A DNA stretch of 64,000 nucleotides, taken from positions 62,001 through 126,000 of the forward strand of contig NZ_QOIM01000037.1 in NCBI RefSeq assembly GCF_003323735.1, given 5' to 3'. Position 1 is the first letter of the stretch, and every line of letters starts with the position of its first letter. Below, in pieces: positions 32,828 through 41,149 of this stretch. The translations under genes were made by a program, and so were the position numbers. The stretch comes from Streptomyces reniochalinae. GTDB lineage: Bacteria > Actinomycetota > Actinomycetes > Streptomycetales > Streptomycetaceae. The notes beneath the pieces are model-generated. The model had not been told where the DNA came from and searched no databases. It worked only from the letters and a program-made list of their open reading frames with translations.

Positions 32828-34753
32828 TCACTTGTCGCCCTTGCGGGAGCCGAGGGTCAGCTCGACGGTGTGCTCCTTGCCGTCGCGCTCGTAGGTGACC
32901 TCGACCTTTTCGTCCGGCTTGTGGGACCAGATCGTGCCGATCAGGGTGGGGCCACTGTCGATCACCGTGTCGTCCAGCTTGGTGATGACGTCACCGGGCT
33001 TGAGGCCCGCCTTGTCCGCGGGGCCGTTCGGGGTGACGGGCTCGCTGCCGTTCTCGCCGTTGCGCGAGATGGTGGCGCCCTTGCCCTCACCGCCCAGCTG
33101 CACCGTGGCGCCGATCATCGGGTAGACGGGTTCGCCGGTGTCGATGAGCTGTTCGGCCACGCGCTTCGCCTGGTTGGACGGGATGGCGAAGCCGAGACCC
33201 ACGCTGCCGGCCTGTCCTCCGCCCTCCATGCCGCCACCGCCGCCGCCCGACTGGATGGCGGAGTTGACGCCGACGACCGCGCCCTGCGAGTTCAGCAGGG
33301 GGCCACCGGAGTTGCCGGGGTTGATGGAGGCGTCCGTCTGGAGCGCGTTCATGTACGACGCCTGGCTGCCCTGGCCGTCGCTGGAGGCCACCGGACGGTT
33401 CTTCGCGCTGACGATGCCCGTGGTGACCGTGCCCGACAGCCCGAAGGGAGCACCGATCGCGATCGTGGCATCGCCGACGGCCACCTCGCCCGAGTTGGCC
33501 ACCGGCAGCGGGTCCAGCTTGCGGTCACCGACGCCGCTCAGCTTGAGGACGGCGATGTCGTACCCCTGCGCGTTGCCGACGACGTGAGCGTCGTACTTCT
33601 TGCCGTCGGAGAACGTCGCGGTCAGCTTGCCGCCCTCCGTGGCGTTGGCCACCACGTGGTTGTTGGTGAGGATGTGGCCTTCCTTGTCGAAGACGAAGCC
33701 CGTGCCCGTGCCCTCCTCACCACCGCCGGACGAGCGGACGGTCACGACGCTCGGCAGCGCCTTGGCGGCTATCCCCGCGACCGACTTGGGCGAGCGGTTG
33801 AGCTTCTCGGGGTCGGCGGAGGAGCTGATGGTGGTGCTGCCGCCGTCCGAGCGGTCGGCCGCCCAGAAGCCGATACCTCCGCCGATGCCACCGGCGACGA
33901 GCGCGGCGACCACCACGCCGACGACCAGGCCGTTGCGGCGCTTCTTGCCGCCGGGCTCCGGGCCGCCGGGGCCGGAGCCAGGCGGCATCGCCCACGGGTC
34001 GTGCGGAGGCATACCGCCACCGCCAGGTCCGCCCGGGCCCACGGGGCCGCCAGGTCCGCCGCCGTACGGCGGCGGGGGCGGCGGGGTCGGGTGGCCCGTG
34101 CTGCCGTGACCCCAGCCGCCTGCCTGCCCCGTGCCGCCGTCTCCCGCGGATCCGTAACCGCCCGACTCGCCGGGCCCTGTCGGACCCTCCGGCTGGTGCG
34201 GGCGGTCGGCCCCGCCGGGCTCGGACGCGCTCATGCCGGGGCCGGCGGACGTCGCGGCGGCGCCGGAGGCAGCCGCTGCCCCGGCGACGGGCGGGGCGGC
34301 GGGCGGCGGCGAGGGCTGCTGCGGCGGGACCGGAGGGGCCGGGCTCACCGCCTCGGTGCTCGCTGCGGGAACGGGCGCGTCCACGGGCGCGGGCGCTTCG
34401 CGTGAGCCGTCCTGCGGCGGCTGCACGAGGGTGTCCGTGGACGCCGGTGCCGACATCGACGCCGGTGCCTCGGCCGGACGGGCGTCCGCGTCCTGGACGG
34501 GAGTGCCATGCTGCGTACGGCCTTCGGCCGCCGCGGGCGCGCCGGGCGGGGTGTCGGACGCGGTGTCGGACGGGGTGCCGGCGGGGGCGGCGTCCGGAGC
34601 GGCGGTGACGGAAGAGTCAGGGGAGGGCAGCGAGAAGTCGCCGTCCTCGCGGCTCGTCGGGGCGCCGGCGGACGGGGCCTGGACCGGCGCCGGAGGCGTG
34701 GGACCCGCCCCCGCCGCAGGCGTCACGGCAGCGCCGTCGTTCTCGGTGCTCAC
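32828..34753 (-). CDS. HtrA/DegP-type serine protease, membrane-anchored
   Basis: A 641-residue envelope quality-control protease, start GTG 34753 after GAGGAG. The first about 260 residues are a Pro/Ala/Gly-rich cytoplasmic extension. One membrane segment follows (GLVVGVVVAALVAGGIGGGIGFWAAD). The trypsin-like domain has His in ILTNNHVVAN (about 365), Asp in YDIAVLKLSG (about 397) and Ser in INPGNSGGPLLN (about 480). The C-terminal PDZ domain contains GPADKAGLKPGDVITKLDDTVIDSGPTL. It degrades misfolded exported proteins. The gene is monocistronic and divergent from the glycerophosphodiesterase. Confidence 0.95.
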   Translation of the reverse strand: MSTENDGAAVTPAAGAGPTPPAPVQAPSAGAPTSREDGDFSLPSPDSSVTAAPDAAPAGTPSDTASDTPPGAPAAAEGRTQHGTPVQDADARPAEAPASMSAPASTDTLVQPPQDGSREAPAPVDAPVPAASTEAVSPAPPVPPQQPSPPPAAPPVAGAAAASGAAATSAGPGMSASEPGGADRPHQPEGPTGPGESGGYGSAGDGGTGQAGGWGHGSTGHPTPPPPPPYGGGPGGPVGPGGPGGGGMPPHDPWAMPPGSGPGGPEPGGKKRRNGLVVGVVVAALVAGGIGGGIGFWAADRSDGGSTTISSSADPEKLNRSPKSVAGIAAKALPSVVTVRSSGGGEEGTGTGFVFDKEGHILTNNHVVANATEGGKLTATFSDGKKYDAHVVGNAQGYDIAVLKLSGVGDRKLDPLPVANSGEVAVGDATIAIGAPFGLSGTVTTGIVSAKNRPVASSDGQGSQASYMNALQTDASINPGNSGGPLLNSQGAVVGVNSAIQSGGGGGGMEGGGQAGSVGLGFAIPSNQAKRVAEQLIDTGEPVYPMIGATVQLGGEGKGATISRNGENGSEPVTPNGPADKAGLKPGDVITKLDDTVIDSGPTLIGTIWSHKPDEKVEVTYERDGKEHTVELTLGSRKGDK

Positions 34754-35321
34754 AGCTCACTCCTCATCAGGTACACGACATCGCGGGGACGGATGCGTTC
34801 ACGTATGCGGGTATCCATGGACAGCTTTTCCCATCACACGTCAGGCCGACGTAAGCCAACGCTGAGCCTCCGCACTTCCGTCTTTACATCGGGGCAACAC
34901 GGACACACTTCCCGCCCCTGGGTGGCGGGGGACCGGCACGAGTGAACCGGCGTCAGGGCGTCGCCGACTGCTCGTCACCCACACGCCCCAGCGATTCGCA
35001 CGCACGTGCTCCGCGGTCACGGGACCCAGCGTAGGCGCGCTCCTCCCGCACCGCCTTCCGGAGATCCGGGGAAGCCTGATCCCCGGGGCGTTCCCCCCAG
35101 TGCGCTCCGAGGCCCGCGGAGGCGACCGGAGCGCCGGAGGCCCGGCCAAAGACTCGGACAGGTCGGAAGGCAGCCGGAAGGCCTGGAGGCCGGAAGGGGA
35201 TACGAGGGGGCCAGGGCGGCCGGGAGGGTGAGTGCCGGTGGCCCCGTGGCGAAGCACCGCACAGAACCCTGCACAGAGCCCTGCGCGGCGCGCACGGGGA
35301 CTCCGGTGGGACGATGACCGC
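34754..35321. other. Divergent intergenic region
   Basis: 568 bases between the HtrA start and the glycerophosphodiesterase start. It should contain both promoters. No RNA gene or convincing short gene is visible; the open frames are GC-rich shadows. Confidence 0.5.
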
Positions 35322-36227
35322 GTGAGCAACGAGTTCGACGCCGGGGCGCGCCGCCGTCTCTCCCGCCCGCCGTCCGTCATCGCCCACCGAGGTGCCTCCA
35401 TGGAGGCACCCGAGCACACCCTGGCCGCCTACCGCCGTGCCATCGAAGAGGGTGCGGACGGACTGGAGTGCGACGTACGGCTGACCGCCGACGGCCACCT
35501 CGTCTGCGTCCACGACCGGCGGATCAACCGCACCTCCAACGGGCGCGGCGCCGTCTCGGCGCTGGAGCTCGCGGACCTGGCCGCACTCGATTTCGGCTCC
35601 TGGAAGGGCCGGCACGCCGATCCGTACGAATCCCCCGACACCGCGCTCGACACCGACGTCACCGACGCGACCGACACGGCCTACCCGACCGGAGCGGCCG
35701 CCGCGACCGGCGCGGACGACTCCCGCGCCGATCCCGAGCTGACCTCCGTCCTCACCCTCGACCGGCTGCTCGACCTGGTGGCCGAGGCGCCGCGCCCGGT
35801 GGAACTGGCGATCGAGACCAAGCATCCGACCCGCTGGGCCGGGCAGGTCGAAGCGCGCCTGCTCGAACTGCTGGACCGCCACCGGCCTGACACCCCCGTG
35901 CGGGTGATGAGCTTCTCCGCGCGCTCCCTCCAGCGCGTGCGCGCCGCGGCGCCCCACCTGCCGACGGTGTTCCTGACCCAGTTCCTGCTGCCCCGCCACC
36001 GCGACGGACGGCTGCCGAACGGGGTGCGCATCGCGGGACCCGGCATCCGCCTGGTGCGCTCGCACCCGGAGTACGTCGAACGTGCCCACCGCGCGGGCAA
36101 CGAGGTGCACGTGTGGACGGTGGACGAACCCGCGGACGTCGAGCTGTGCGTGCGGCTCGGGGTCGACGCGATCATCACCAACCGGCCGCAGCAGGTCCGC
36201 TCCCAGCTCAGCGGCGGGGCGTACTGA
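35322..36227 (+). CDS. Glycerophosphodiester phosphodiesterase
   Basis: Starts at GTG 35322 (VSNEFDAGARRRLSRPPSV); 301 residues. The GDPD signature is complete: VIAHRGASMEAPEHTLAAYRRAIEEGADGLECDVRLTADGHLVCVHDRRINRTSNGRG supplies the two catalytic histidines and metal-binding Glu and Asp. LAIETKHPTRW and VHVWTVDEPADVELCVRLGVDAIITNRP complete the TIM barrel. It hydrolyses glycerophosphodiesters to glycerol-3-phosphate and an alcohol. There is no signal peptide, so it is probably cytoplasmic. A variable insert (DTDVTDATDTAYPTGAAAATG) lies near residues 110-135. Confidence 0.94.
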   Translation: MSNEFDAGARRRLSRPPSVIAHRGASMEAPEHTLAAYRRAIEEGADGLECDVRLTADGHLVCVHDRRINRTSNGRGAVSALELADLAALDFGSWKGRHADPYESPDTALDTDVTDATDTAYPTGAAAATGADDSRADPELTSVLTLDRLLDLVAEAPRPVELAIETKHPTRWAGQVEARLLELLDRHRPDTPVRVMSFSARSLQRVRAAAPHLPTVFLTQFLLPRHRDGRLPNGVRIAGPGIRLVRSHPEYVERAHRAGNEVHVWTVDEPADVELCVRLGVDAIITNRPQQVRSQLSGGAY

Positions 36228-36387
36228 CGGTCCCCGAGCGCTCCGTCGCGGCGGTCCGGGAGTGCACCGGCGCACTCGGTGCTTATTGCAGTCACGCGAG
36301 TGCGTCAAGAGAAGGGGAGTGGCCGGTTTCCGCCGCACTCGGCTGGGGCATTCATCCCGATGGCGTGGGGCAAAGGAGGTCTCGGGG

Positions 36388-37197
36388 GTGGCGTTGGTGG
36401 TGGCACAGGAAGTGCCTACTTCGTCGACCATGGCCGTGCCCCATGGTCCGTCGGGTGTGCGGCTCGCACGGCGCAGGATGCGCGAGGAACTCCTCGCGTG
36501 CGGCGCTCCCGACACGGTCGTCGATGATGCGATTCTGATTCTTTCCGAACTTCTCAGCAACGCGTGCCGCCACGCGCGGCCGCTGCACGAGGGGCCGTCG
36601 GTGACGCACGGAGCGGGTGGTGCCCACCGGGCCGACGGGCCCGAGGGACCTTCCGGCGGCACGGCGGCCGACACCGTCAGGGCGTCGTGGTGCAGGGACG
36701 CGGGCGGCGAGGTGACCATCGCGGTCACGGACGGTGGCGGGCCGACCCGTCCACTTCCGGCCAAGCCCTCCGTCACCGCACGCGGCGGCAGAGGGCTCGC
36801 CATCATCACCGCCCTCGCCCGGGACTGGGGGGTGCGGTCCGAACACCCGGACGGATCCCCGCGGACGGGGCTCGGCCCCCCGCGCACCGCTCCCGACGGC
36901 ACGGCTGCCGCCGACACCGCACACGGCCGGAGCGCGCGCGGCCGCGCCTCTCGTGCCCGTACGTCCTCCGGCTCCTCCGGCGCCGGTGCGCGCGGCCCGT
37001 GCGTGCCGGACGGCAGCACGCCCGGTGTCCCGGCCGACGGGGAGCCCGCGGTGACGGTCTGGGCGGTGCTGCGGCCGGACAACTCCTTCAGCGGACGGGT
37101 CGCCGCCAGCCTCAACGGTCTCGGCGCGGGCTCCGGCGGCCTCGGCGGAGGCGAGCCCGGCGAGGAGTTCGACCTCGCCTCGGTGGAGGAACTCTGA
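36388..37197 (+). CDS. RsbW-like ATP-binding regulatory protein with insertions
   Basis: Start GTG 36388 after AAAGGAGGTCTCGGGG; 269 residues. The HATPase fold shows the N-box ELLSNACRHARP, G1-like VTDGGGPTRP, and G2-like ARGGRGLAIITALARDWG. Two extra low-complexity segments, about 40 residues after the N-box and about 70 after the G2-box, are rich in Gly, Ala, Ser and Pro, making it nearly twice the usual 140 residues. Such proteins in Streptomyces are anti-sigma-type kinases that bind sigma or STAS antagonists. No STAS partner is adjacent. Another member is at 46023-46466. Confidence 0.82.
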   Translation: MALVVAQEVPTSSTMAVPHGPSGVRLARRRMREELLACGAPDTVVDDAILILSELLSNACRHARPLHEGPSVTHGAGGAHRADGPEGPSGGTAADTVRASWCRDAGGEVTIAVTDGGGPTRPLPAKPSVTARGGRGLAIITALARDWGVRSEHPDGSPRTGLGPPRTAPDGTAAADTAHGRSARGRASRARTSSGSSGAGARGPCVPDGSTPGVPADGEPAVTVWAVLRPDNSFSGRVAASLNGLGAGSGGLGGGEPGEEFDLASVEEL

Positions 37198-37313
37198 GCC
37201 TCGCCGGCTCACCGGCACCGCTCCCGGACGGGGCGCGCCGGCACCGCTCACGGACGCGTGCCGGTTCTGCCCGGACGGGGCACCGGTCCTTCCCTGACGG
37301 GGCACCGGCCCTC

Positions 37314-37337
37314 ACCGGACGGGGCGCCCCGTCCGGT
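37314..37337. terminator. Perfect 24-bp palindrome, likely terminator
   Basis: ACCGGACGGGGC is followed directly by its reverse complement GCCCCGTCCGGT, 116 bases past the ATP-binding gene. Several related GACGGGGCxCCGG copies lie at 37231-37310. There is no U-tract. Confidence 0.6.
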
Positions 37338-37457
37338 CACAGGGGCGACCGGGTGTACGGCCGGCCCCGCTCCCAGCGCGGTGCGGGCAGCGCGGTGTGC
37401 CCGTCAGCCACTAGGATCACGGCGCCCACAACGCCGCACCTCTGGAGAACCGCTCGC

Positions 37458-38447
37458 ATGGCAAAGAAGCGCCGACCCCAGACAGCCGCCCCGGCCGCCG
37501 CAGGGGCGGCAGACAGCGGGAACTACCCGGTGGTGGGGGCCCGCCAGCCGTGCCCCTGCGGTTCGGGGCGCCGCTACAAGGCGTGCCATGGCAGGGCGGC
37601 CGCCCAGGCCGCGACCGAACTGGTGCGCCGCCCGTTCGAGGGGCTGCCCGGGGAGGCCGACTGGGTCGCCATGCGCGAGCTCGTCCCGGCGGCCACCGCG
37701 CGTCTGACGCTCAAGGGAGGGCTGCCCGAGGGCGTCACGGCCGTCACACTCGGCACGGTGCTGCCGATGGCGTGGCCCGCGCTGCACAGGGAGAGCGGTG
37801 AGATCCTGCTGGGCCTCCAGAACGACACCGCCTCGGGTGACCTGAGCCGGGACCTCGCGGACACGCTCCAGCGTGCCCTCGCCGCCGAGCCGGGCACTCC
37901 GGTCGACGCGGGCCGCGCCGACCCGCAGGGTCCGCGTCTACAGGATCTGTTGGACCTGGACGCACCGTTCGAGCCGGAGGTGCACTCCGGGTTCGAGTTC
38001 TGGCTGGAGGGCGAGGAGGAGCCGGCCGGTGAGGTCGCCGCCTCCCTGGAGAGCGCCAACTCCGCGGCCCTGCCCACCACCCGGCTGACGGGGGTCGAGG
38101 GGGCCTACTGGTGCGAGGCGCCGGGGAAGAACCACCTGCGGTGGGTGATGGCCAGGCCCGAGGAGGAGTTGCTGGACGCGCTGGCGCGCCTGCACGCCGC
38201 GGGTACCTCGTCGCTGGACGAGCCGCAGGGTGCCGAGGGGTCCCGGCTGGTGGGCTCTTTCCGAGCGCACGGGCTGACGGTTCCGGTGTGGGACCTGCCC
38301 TCTGAGATGACGGCCCAGGACTGCGAGAAGCCCGCCGCCGCGTTCGCCGAACGTCTGGCCGAGGCACTGGCGGTGACGGCTCCGCTGACGGCCGACGAGC
38401 GCCGCGCGCGCAGTGGCCTCACCAACCGTCAGGTGACGCTCAACTGA
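37458..38447 (+). CDS. DUF5926-like protein with SEC-C zinc motif
   Basis: 329 residues from ATG 37458 (MAKKRRPQTAAPAAAG). A SEC-C-type zinc motif near residues 30-46 (RQPCPCGSGRRYKACHGR) is followed by a conserved actinobacterial domain containing PFEGLPGEADWVAMRELVPAATA and TRLTGVEGAYWCEAPGKNHLRWVMARPEE. The SEC-C motif binds zinc and often mediates contact with SecB, ribosomes or other proteins. The specific role is unknown. It is followed by a strong structured terminator region. Confidence 0.85.
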   Translation: MAKKRRPQTAAPAAAGAADSGNYPVVGARQPCPCGSGRRYKACHGRAAAQAATELVRRPFEGLPGEADWVAMRELVPAATARLTLKGGLPEGVTAVTLGTVLPMAWPALHRESGEILLGLQNDTASGDLSRDLADTLQRALAAEPGTPVDAGRADPQGPRLQDLLDLDAPFEPEVHSGFEFWLEGEEEPAGEVAASLESANSAALPTTRLTGVEGAYWCEAPGKNHLRWVMARPEEELLDALARLHAAGTSSLDEPQGAEGSRLVGSFRAHGLTVPVWDLPSEMTAQDCEKPAAAFAERLAEALAVTAPLTADERRARSGLTNRQVTLN

Positions 38448-38597
38448 CGGCAGTCGGGAGATCCGGCGTGCGGATTGCGAAGGACCCGTGAGCGTGACAC
38501 CGGTCACACGCGCGGTCCAACTTGCCCTACCCACAGGTAAATCGGCGTCTTAATCGAGGCGATCGAATTTGCTAACCGCCGATCTCTTGTTACCGTT

Positions 38598-38651
38598 CTA
38601 GAAGCCCGGTCGCTGGTGCATCCCCCGTCGCCAGCGACCGGGTTTTTCTTT
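38598..38651 (+). ncRNA. Probable small RNA with C-rich apical loop (6C-like)
   Basis: A 12-bp perfect stem presents the 14-base loop TGCATCCCCCGTCG and ends in TTTTTCTTTT. TTGCTA at about 38569-38574 and TACCGT at 38591-38596, 16 bases apart, form a plausible promoter that would start a roughly 55-base transcript consisting almost only of this hairpin. Exposed C runs can pair with G-rich ribosome binding sites, as in the actinobacterial 6C RNA family. It could instead be just the terminator of the upstream gene, whose stop is about 155 bases away. Confidence 0.45.
38605..38651 (+). terminator. Strong rho-independent terminator
   Basis: Arms CCCGGTCGCTGG (38605-38616) and CCAGCGACCGGG (38631-38642), 14-base loop, then TTTTTCTTTT. 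It is the best canonical terminator on the host side of the window. Confidence 0.93.
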
Positions 38652-38694
38652 TGTCGCAGGACCGGCCCTCGCGGGCGTCGCGGTCCGGCGCACG

Positions 38695-39339
38695 TCAGCT
38701 GTCGCTGTCGGCTCGCAGCAGACGCCGTCGCCCGTCGGCGGAGGCGACCTCGGCCACCGCCGAGTAGGTCTCGTGTGCCCGGGCCTTACCGCGCTCTTCT
38801 CCGTCGCCCCGTGGTGTCTCGCACACGCCCCGCCCCGCGGCCGCGGCCACGGTGCAGCGCACCCGGGTCGTGCGCCCGTCGGGGCCTCGCAGAGTCAGGA
38901 CGGCCGGCAGGGCACCCCGGGTGGAGTTCCGGTAGTAGGCGCGGGCCCAGGTCTCCTCACCCTCCGTCAATACGCAGGCCCGTGCCTCCACCCCTTCGGG
39001 CGAGGTGATTTCCGGCCCGCAGGAGGACGAGGGCCGCCCCCGGCCGGCCGCTCCGCGTCGCGCCGTCCCGTCCTCGTCGTGTTCTCGCTCACCGGCAGCG
39101 CCGCGTTCTCGCTCACCGGCCTTCCCGCGCTCGGACTCGGGCTCGCCCGCGGTCCCACGCTCGCGCTCGGGCTCGTCGGCGATCCCGTGCCCGGGCTGAG
39201 CCGCCTCGAATGCCTTGGCCGCGAGGCGCGCGTCCTCGCCCGCGACCGCCGCGGCGAGCGGTACCGCGGCGACGAGTGCCACCGTGCTGGCGAGGGTGAC
39301 CACACGGAGCCTGGACGCGCGCTGGTGCGGCTGGAGCAT
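38695..39339 (-). CDS. Secreted or membrane-anchored protein, unknown function
   Basis: Start ATG 39339 (MLQPHQRASRLRVVTLASTVALVAAVPLAAAVAGED) after GGTGGG; 214 residues. A signal peptide or anchor is followed by an extremely charged Glu/Arg/Gly low-complexity region (residues about 55-110, with repeated ERERG, ESERG). A small C-terminal domain has three cysteines, SSSCGPEITSPEGVEARACVLTEGEETWARAYYRNSTRG and TVAAAAGRGVCETPRG, that could form disulphides. The C-terminal pattern resembles a beta-sandwich domain found in several Streptomyces secreted proteins. No family name can be given. Confidence 0.7.
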   Translation of the reverse strand: MLQPHQRASRLRVVTLASTVALVAAVPLAAAVAGEDARLAAKAFEAAQPGHGIADEPERERGTAGEPESERGKAGERERGAAGEREHDEDGTARRGAAGRGRPSSSCGPEITSPEGVEARACVLTEGEETWARAYYRNSTRGALPAVLTLRGPDGRTTRVRCTVAAAAGRGVCETPRGDGEERGKARAHETYSAVAEVASADGRRRLLRADSDS

Positions 39340-39729
39340 GAGGGAACCCACCTGAACGAGAGCGGAGCGACGGGAGCGGGAAGCAGCGGGCGGGGCGGGC
39401 GAGCACGGGGCCGGAAAAGGGACCTACCGGTGAGGTGAACATATCGGGGTCAAGGTGGCGTACACGCCCCAAAAGCTCCCGTTTCCCCCTCAACTGACCA
39501 CGGCTCCAACCCGTACGAGTGAAGCCCCGCCTTCCGGACCGCCTCTCGCACCGCGCCCCGCACCGTCGCGTCGTACACCCACGTCAGCCACGCCACTCAC
39601 GTCACGCGCGTCACACGCCACAGGGGCGGCCGGCGCGCCGTCCGCCCACCGGCGCCTGGGAGCACCTCTGCCCCATGGGCCCCGGGGCCGGGGGACCCCG
39701 TGGCCACCGGGTCCACCAGCCTCCGGCGC
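39340..39729. other. Intergenic region, no gene recognised
   Basis: 390 bases between the secreted-protein start and the stop of the next leftward gene. It contains AT-richer sequence near 39436-39450 (GAACATATCGGGGTCAAGG), which may hold the promoter for 38695-39339. No structured RNA is apparent. Confidence 0.45.
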
Positions 39730-40455
39730 TCAGTACGCCAGTCGGCTCCCCGTGTCCGGGGTCGCGGCGCTCTCCTCGACGAGGACGTCCAGCAGCGTCT
39801 CCATCCGGGGCAGCCACGGACGGCCGTCCGTGTCCGCGTCGGGCTCCCGCTCCCAGCGGGCCTTGCCGGCTCCGGTGAGAGTGCCGGGCAGTGCCACGTA
39901 GCCGCCTCCGCCGTGGAACCGCAGGGAACTGGGCACCCGATCCTGGGCGTACAGCAGTTCGCCCAGTTCTTCGAGCGCGTAGGGCTCGACCAGTACGGAG
40001 AAGCGGGTGGGCGTCGCGATCACCGGGCCGACGCGGACCCCGGCGGCGTCGAAGGTGGCCAGGGCGCGCGCGCCGGCGACCGCCGGCAGGCTCAACGCGC
40101 ACGGCGCCGGGCCGCCGGTCGCGAGGATCACCGGGGCGTCGGGCCTGTTGGTCCACCACCAGCGGACCAACGCCTCATCGGTCGTGGCCGCCAGCAGCAC
40201 GGGGTCGAAGGGGTGTGCGCCCGGCACCACGCACTCCGGATCGCGGCACGCGCAGACGGCGGCCTCGCCCCGGCCCCCACTGGAGGCGAGGGCGGCTCCC
40301 GGGACGACGGGCCACTGCCACTCGGTGGCGGCTGTCAGCGCCGTGCTCCGCATCGGTGAGCGGTGGGTACTCCGTCCGGACCGCGCCCGAACCCGTCGGC
40401 CCTGGAGCTGTCCCCAGGCCCGGAGGAAGCGTCGCCTTCCGAGGATCTCGCGCAT
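39730..40455 (-). CDS. Bifunctional DNA primase/polymerase-like protein
   Basis: Start ATG 40455 (MREILGRRRFLRAWGQ), seven bases after AAAGGAACG; 241 residues. The sequence ALTAATEWQWPVVPGA, CACRDPECVVPGAHPFDPVLLAATTDEALVRWWWTNRPDAPVILATGG is the N-terminal prim-pol pattern common in Streptomyces chromosomal proteins of this size. The cysteine pair CxCxxxxC and the WW(W)xxxPxAxV motif are conserved. The catalytic acidic residues of true prim-pol enzymes are not obvious. The cellular role is unknown. Confidence 0.75.
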   Translation of the reverse strand: MREILGRRRFLRAWGQLQGRRVRARSGRSTHRSPMRSTALTAATEWQWPVVPGAALASSGGRGEAAVCACRDPECVVPGAHPFDPVLLAATTDEALVRWWWTNRPDAPVILATGGPAPCALSLPAVAGARALATFDAAGVRVGPVIATPTRFSVLVEPYALEELGELLYAQDRVPSSLRFHGGGGYVALPGTLTGAGKARWEREPDADTDGRPWLPRMETLLDVLVEESAATPDTGSRLAY

Positions 40456-41149
40456 GAGCGCTCGTTCCTTTCCGTGAACGCCGAACAACGCCTACAAAGC
40501 GAACAACGCCTGCTTGCGCAAACACAGTGAACAAACGGCGACCGGCCGCATGGACGGTGCCGGCGGGACGGCGGGAACAACTCGCCTGCCGGACGCCAAC
40601 CGACCGTGCCGACCGATCTCCCAGCTCAGTTCGTCTCGTGGACCTTGGTGACCGTGCGTGTCTGGCAGTGCATCGTGCTGCGGGCCCGGCGCGGAACGTG
40701 GCGGGGCGGCGAGCACCGCGTGCGTACCGCGGACTGCCACCTGCGCCGATGCTGCTCGTACTTGTTCGTCACGCGCCGCGAACCTCCCCCGGCCCTCGGC
40801 CGGAAGGGACCCCGGCATCCGCTCGTACCGCGTCCGTGCTGCCTGTGCGATCCCGCGACTGGTGCGATCCCGCCAAGAGGGACGGGGCGGGGCCCGCCGC
40901 CCTCTAGGACGCCGTGTCTCCCCACAGGGTTCCGTACCCGCAGCGGCGGTGCCAACGCGCTGCCGAATGGCCTCAGTCGACAGCAGTATGCACGCCAGGC
41001 GAGCGATTTTCCGCCAATCTTTCCACCGTACGGCCTGTCCCCCTGAGAGAGGCCGTCTCTGCGGACATGCTCGGATCCATTGCGCACGTACTGGACATGC
41101 CCCAACGGCATGTGTACATGTAGTGGCATTGATAGCGGAGCAACATGAC
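40456..41149. other. Long intergenic region with direct repeats
   Basis: 694 bases between divergent genes. CGAACAACGCCT occurs twice, at 40482-40493 and 40500-40511 (18 bp apart), close to the primase-like gene start, suggesting a regulatory site. CATGCC / GGCATG arms lie at 41096-41112 near the phosphatase start. Several open frames exist on both strands but none looks like a real protein. Confidence 0.5.

Noticed and set aside
34953..37115. Very long leftward open frame (about 720 codons) antisense to the glycerophosphodiesterase and RsbW-like genes.
   Set aside because: It is the antisense shadow of two well-supported genes in high-GC DNA and has no protein-like pattern.
40606..41129. 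Open reading frames of about 146 and 167 codons in the gap upstream of the GAF-PP2C gene.
   Set aside because: Composition is Arg/Pro/Cys-rich on both strands, with no ribosome binding site and no family-like sequence; typical GC-rich shadow frames.
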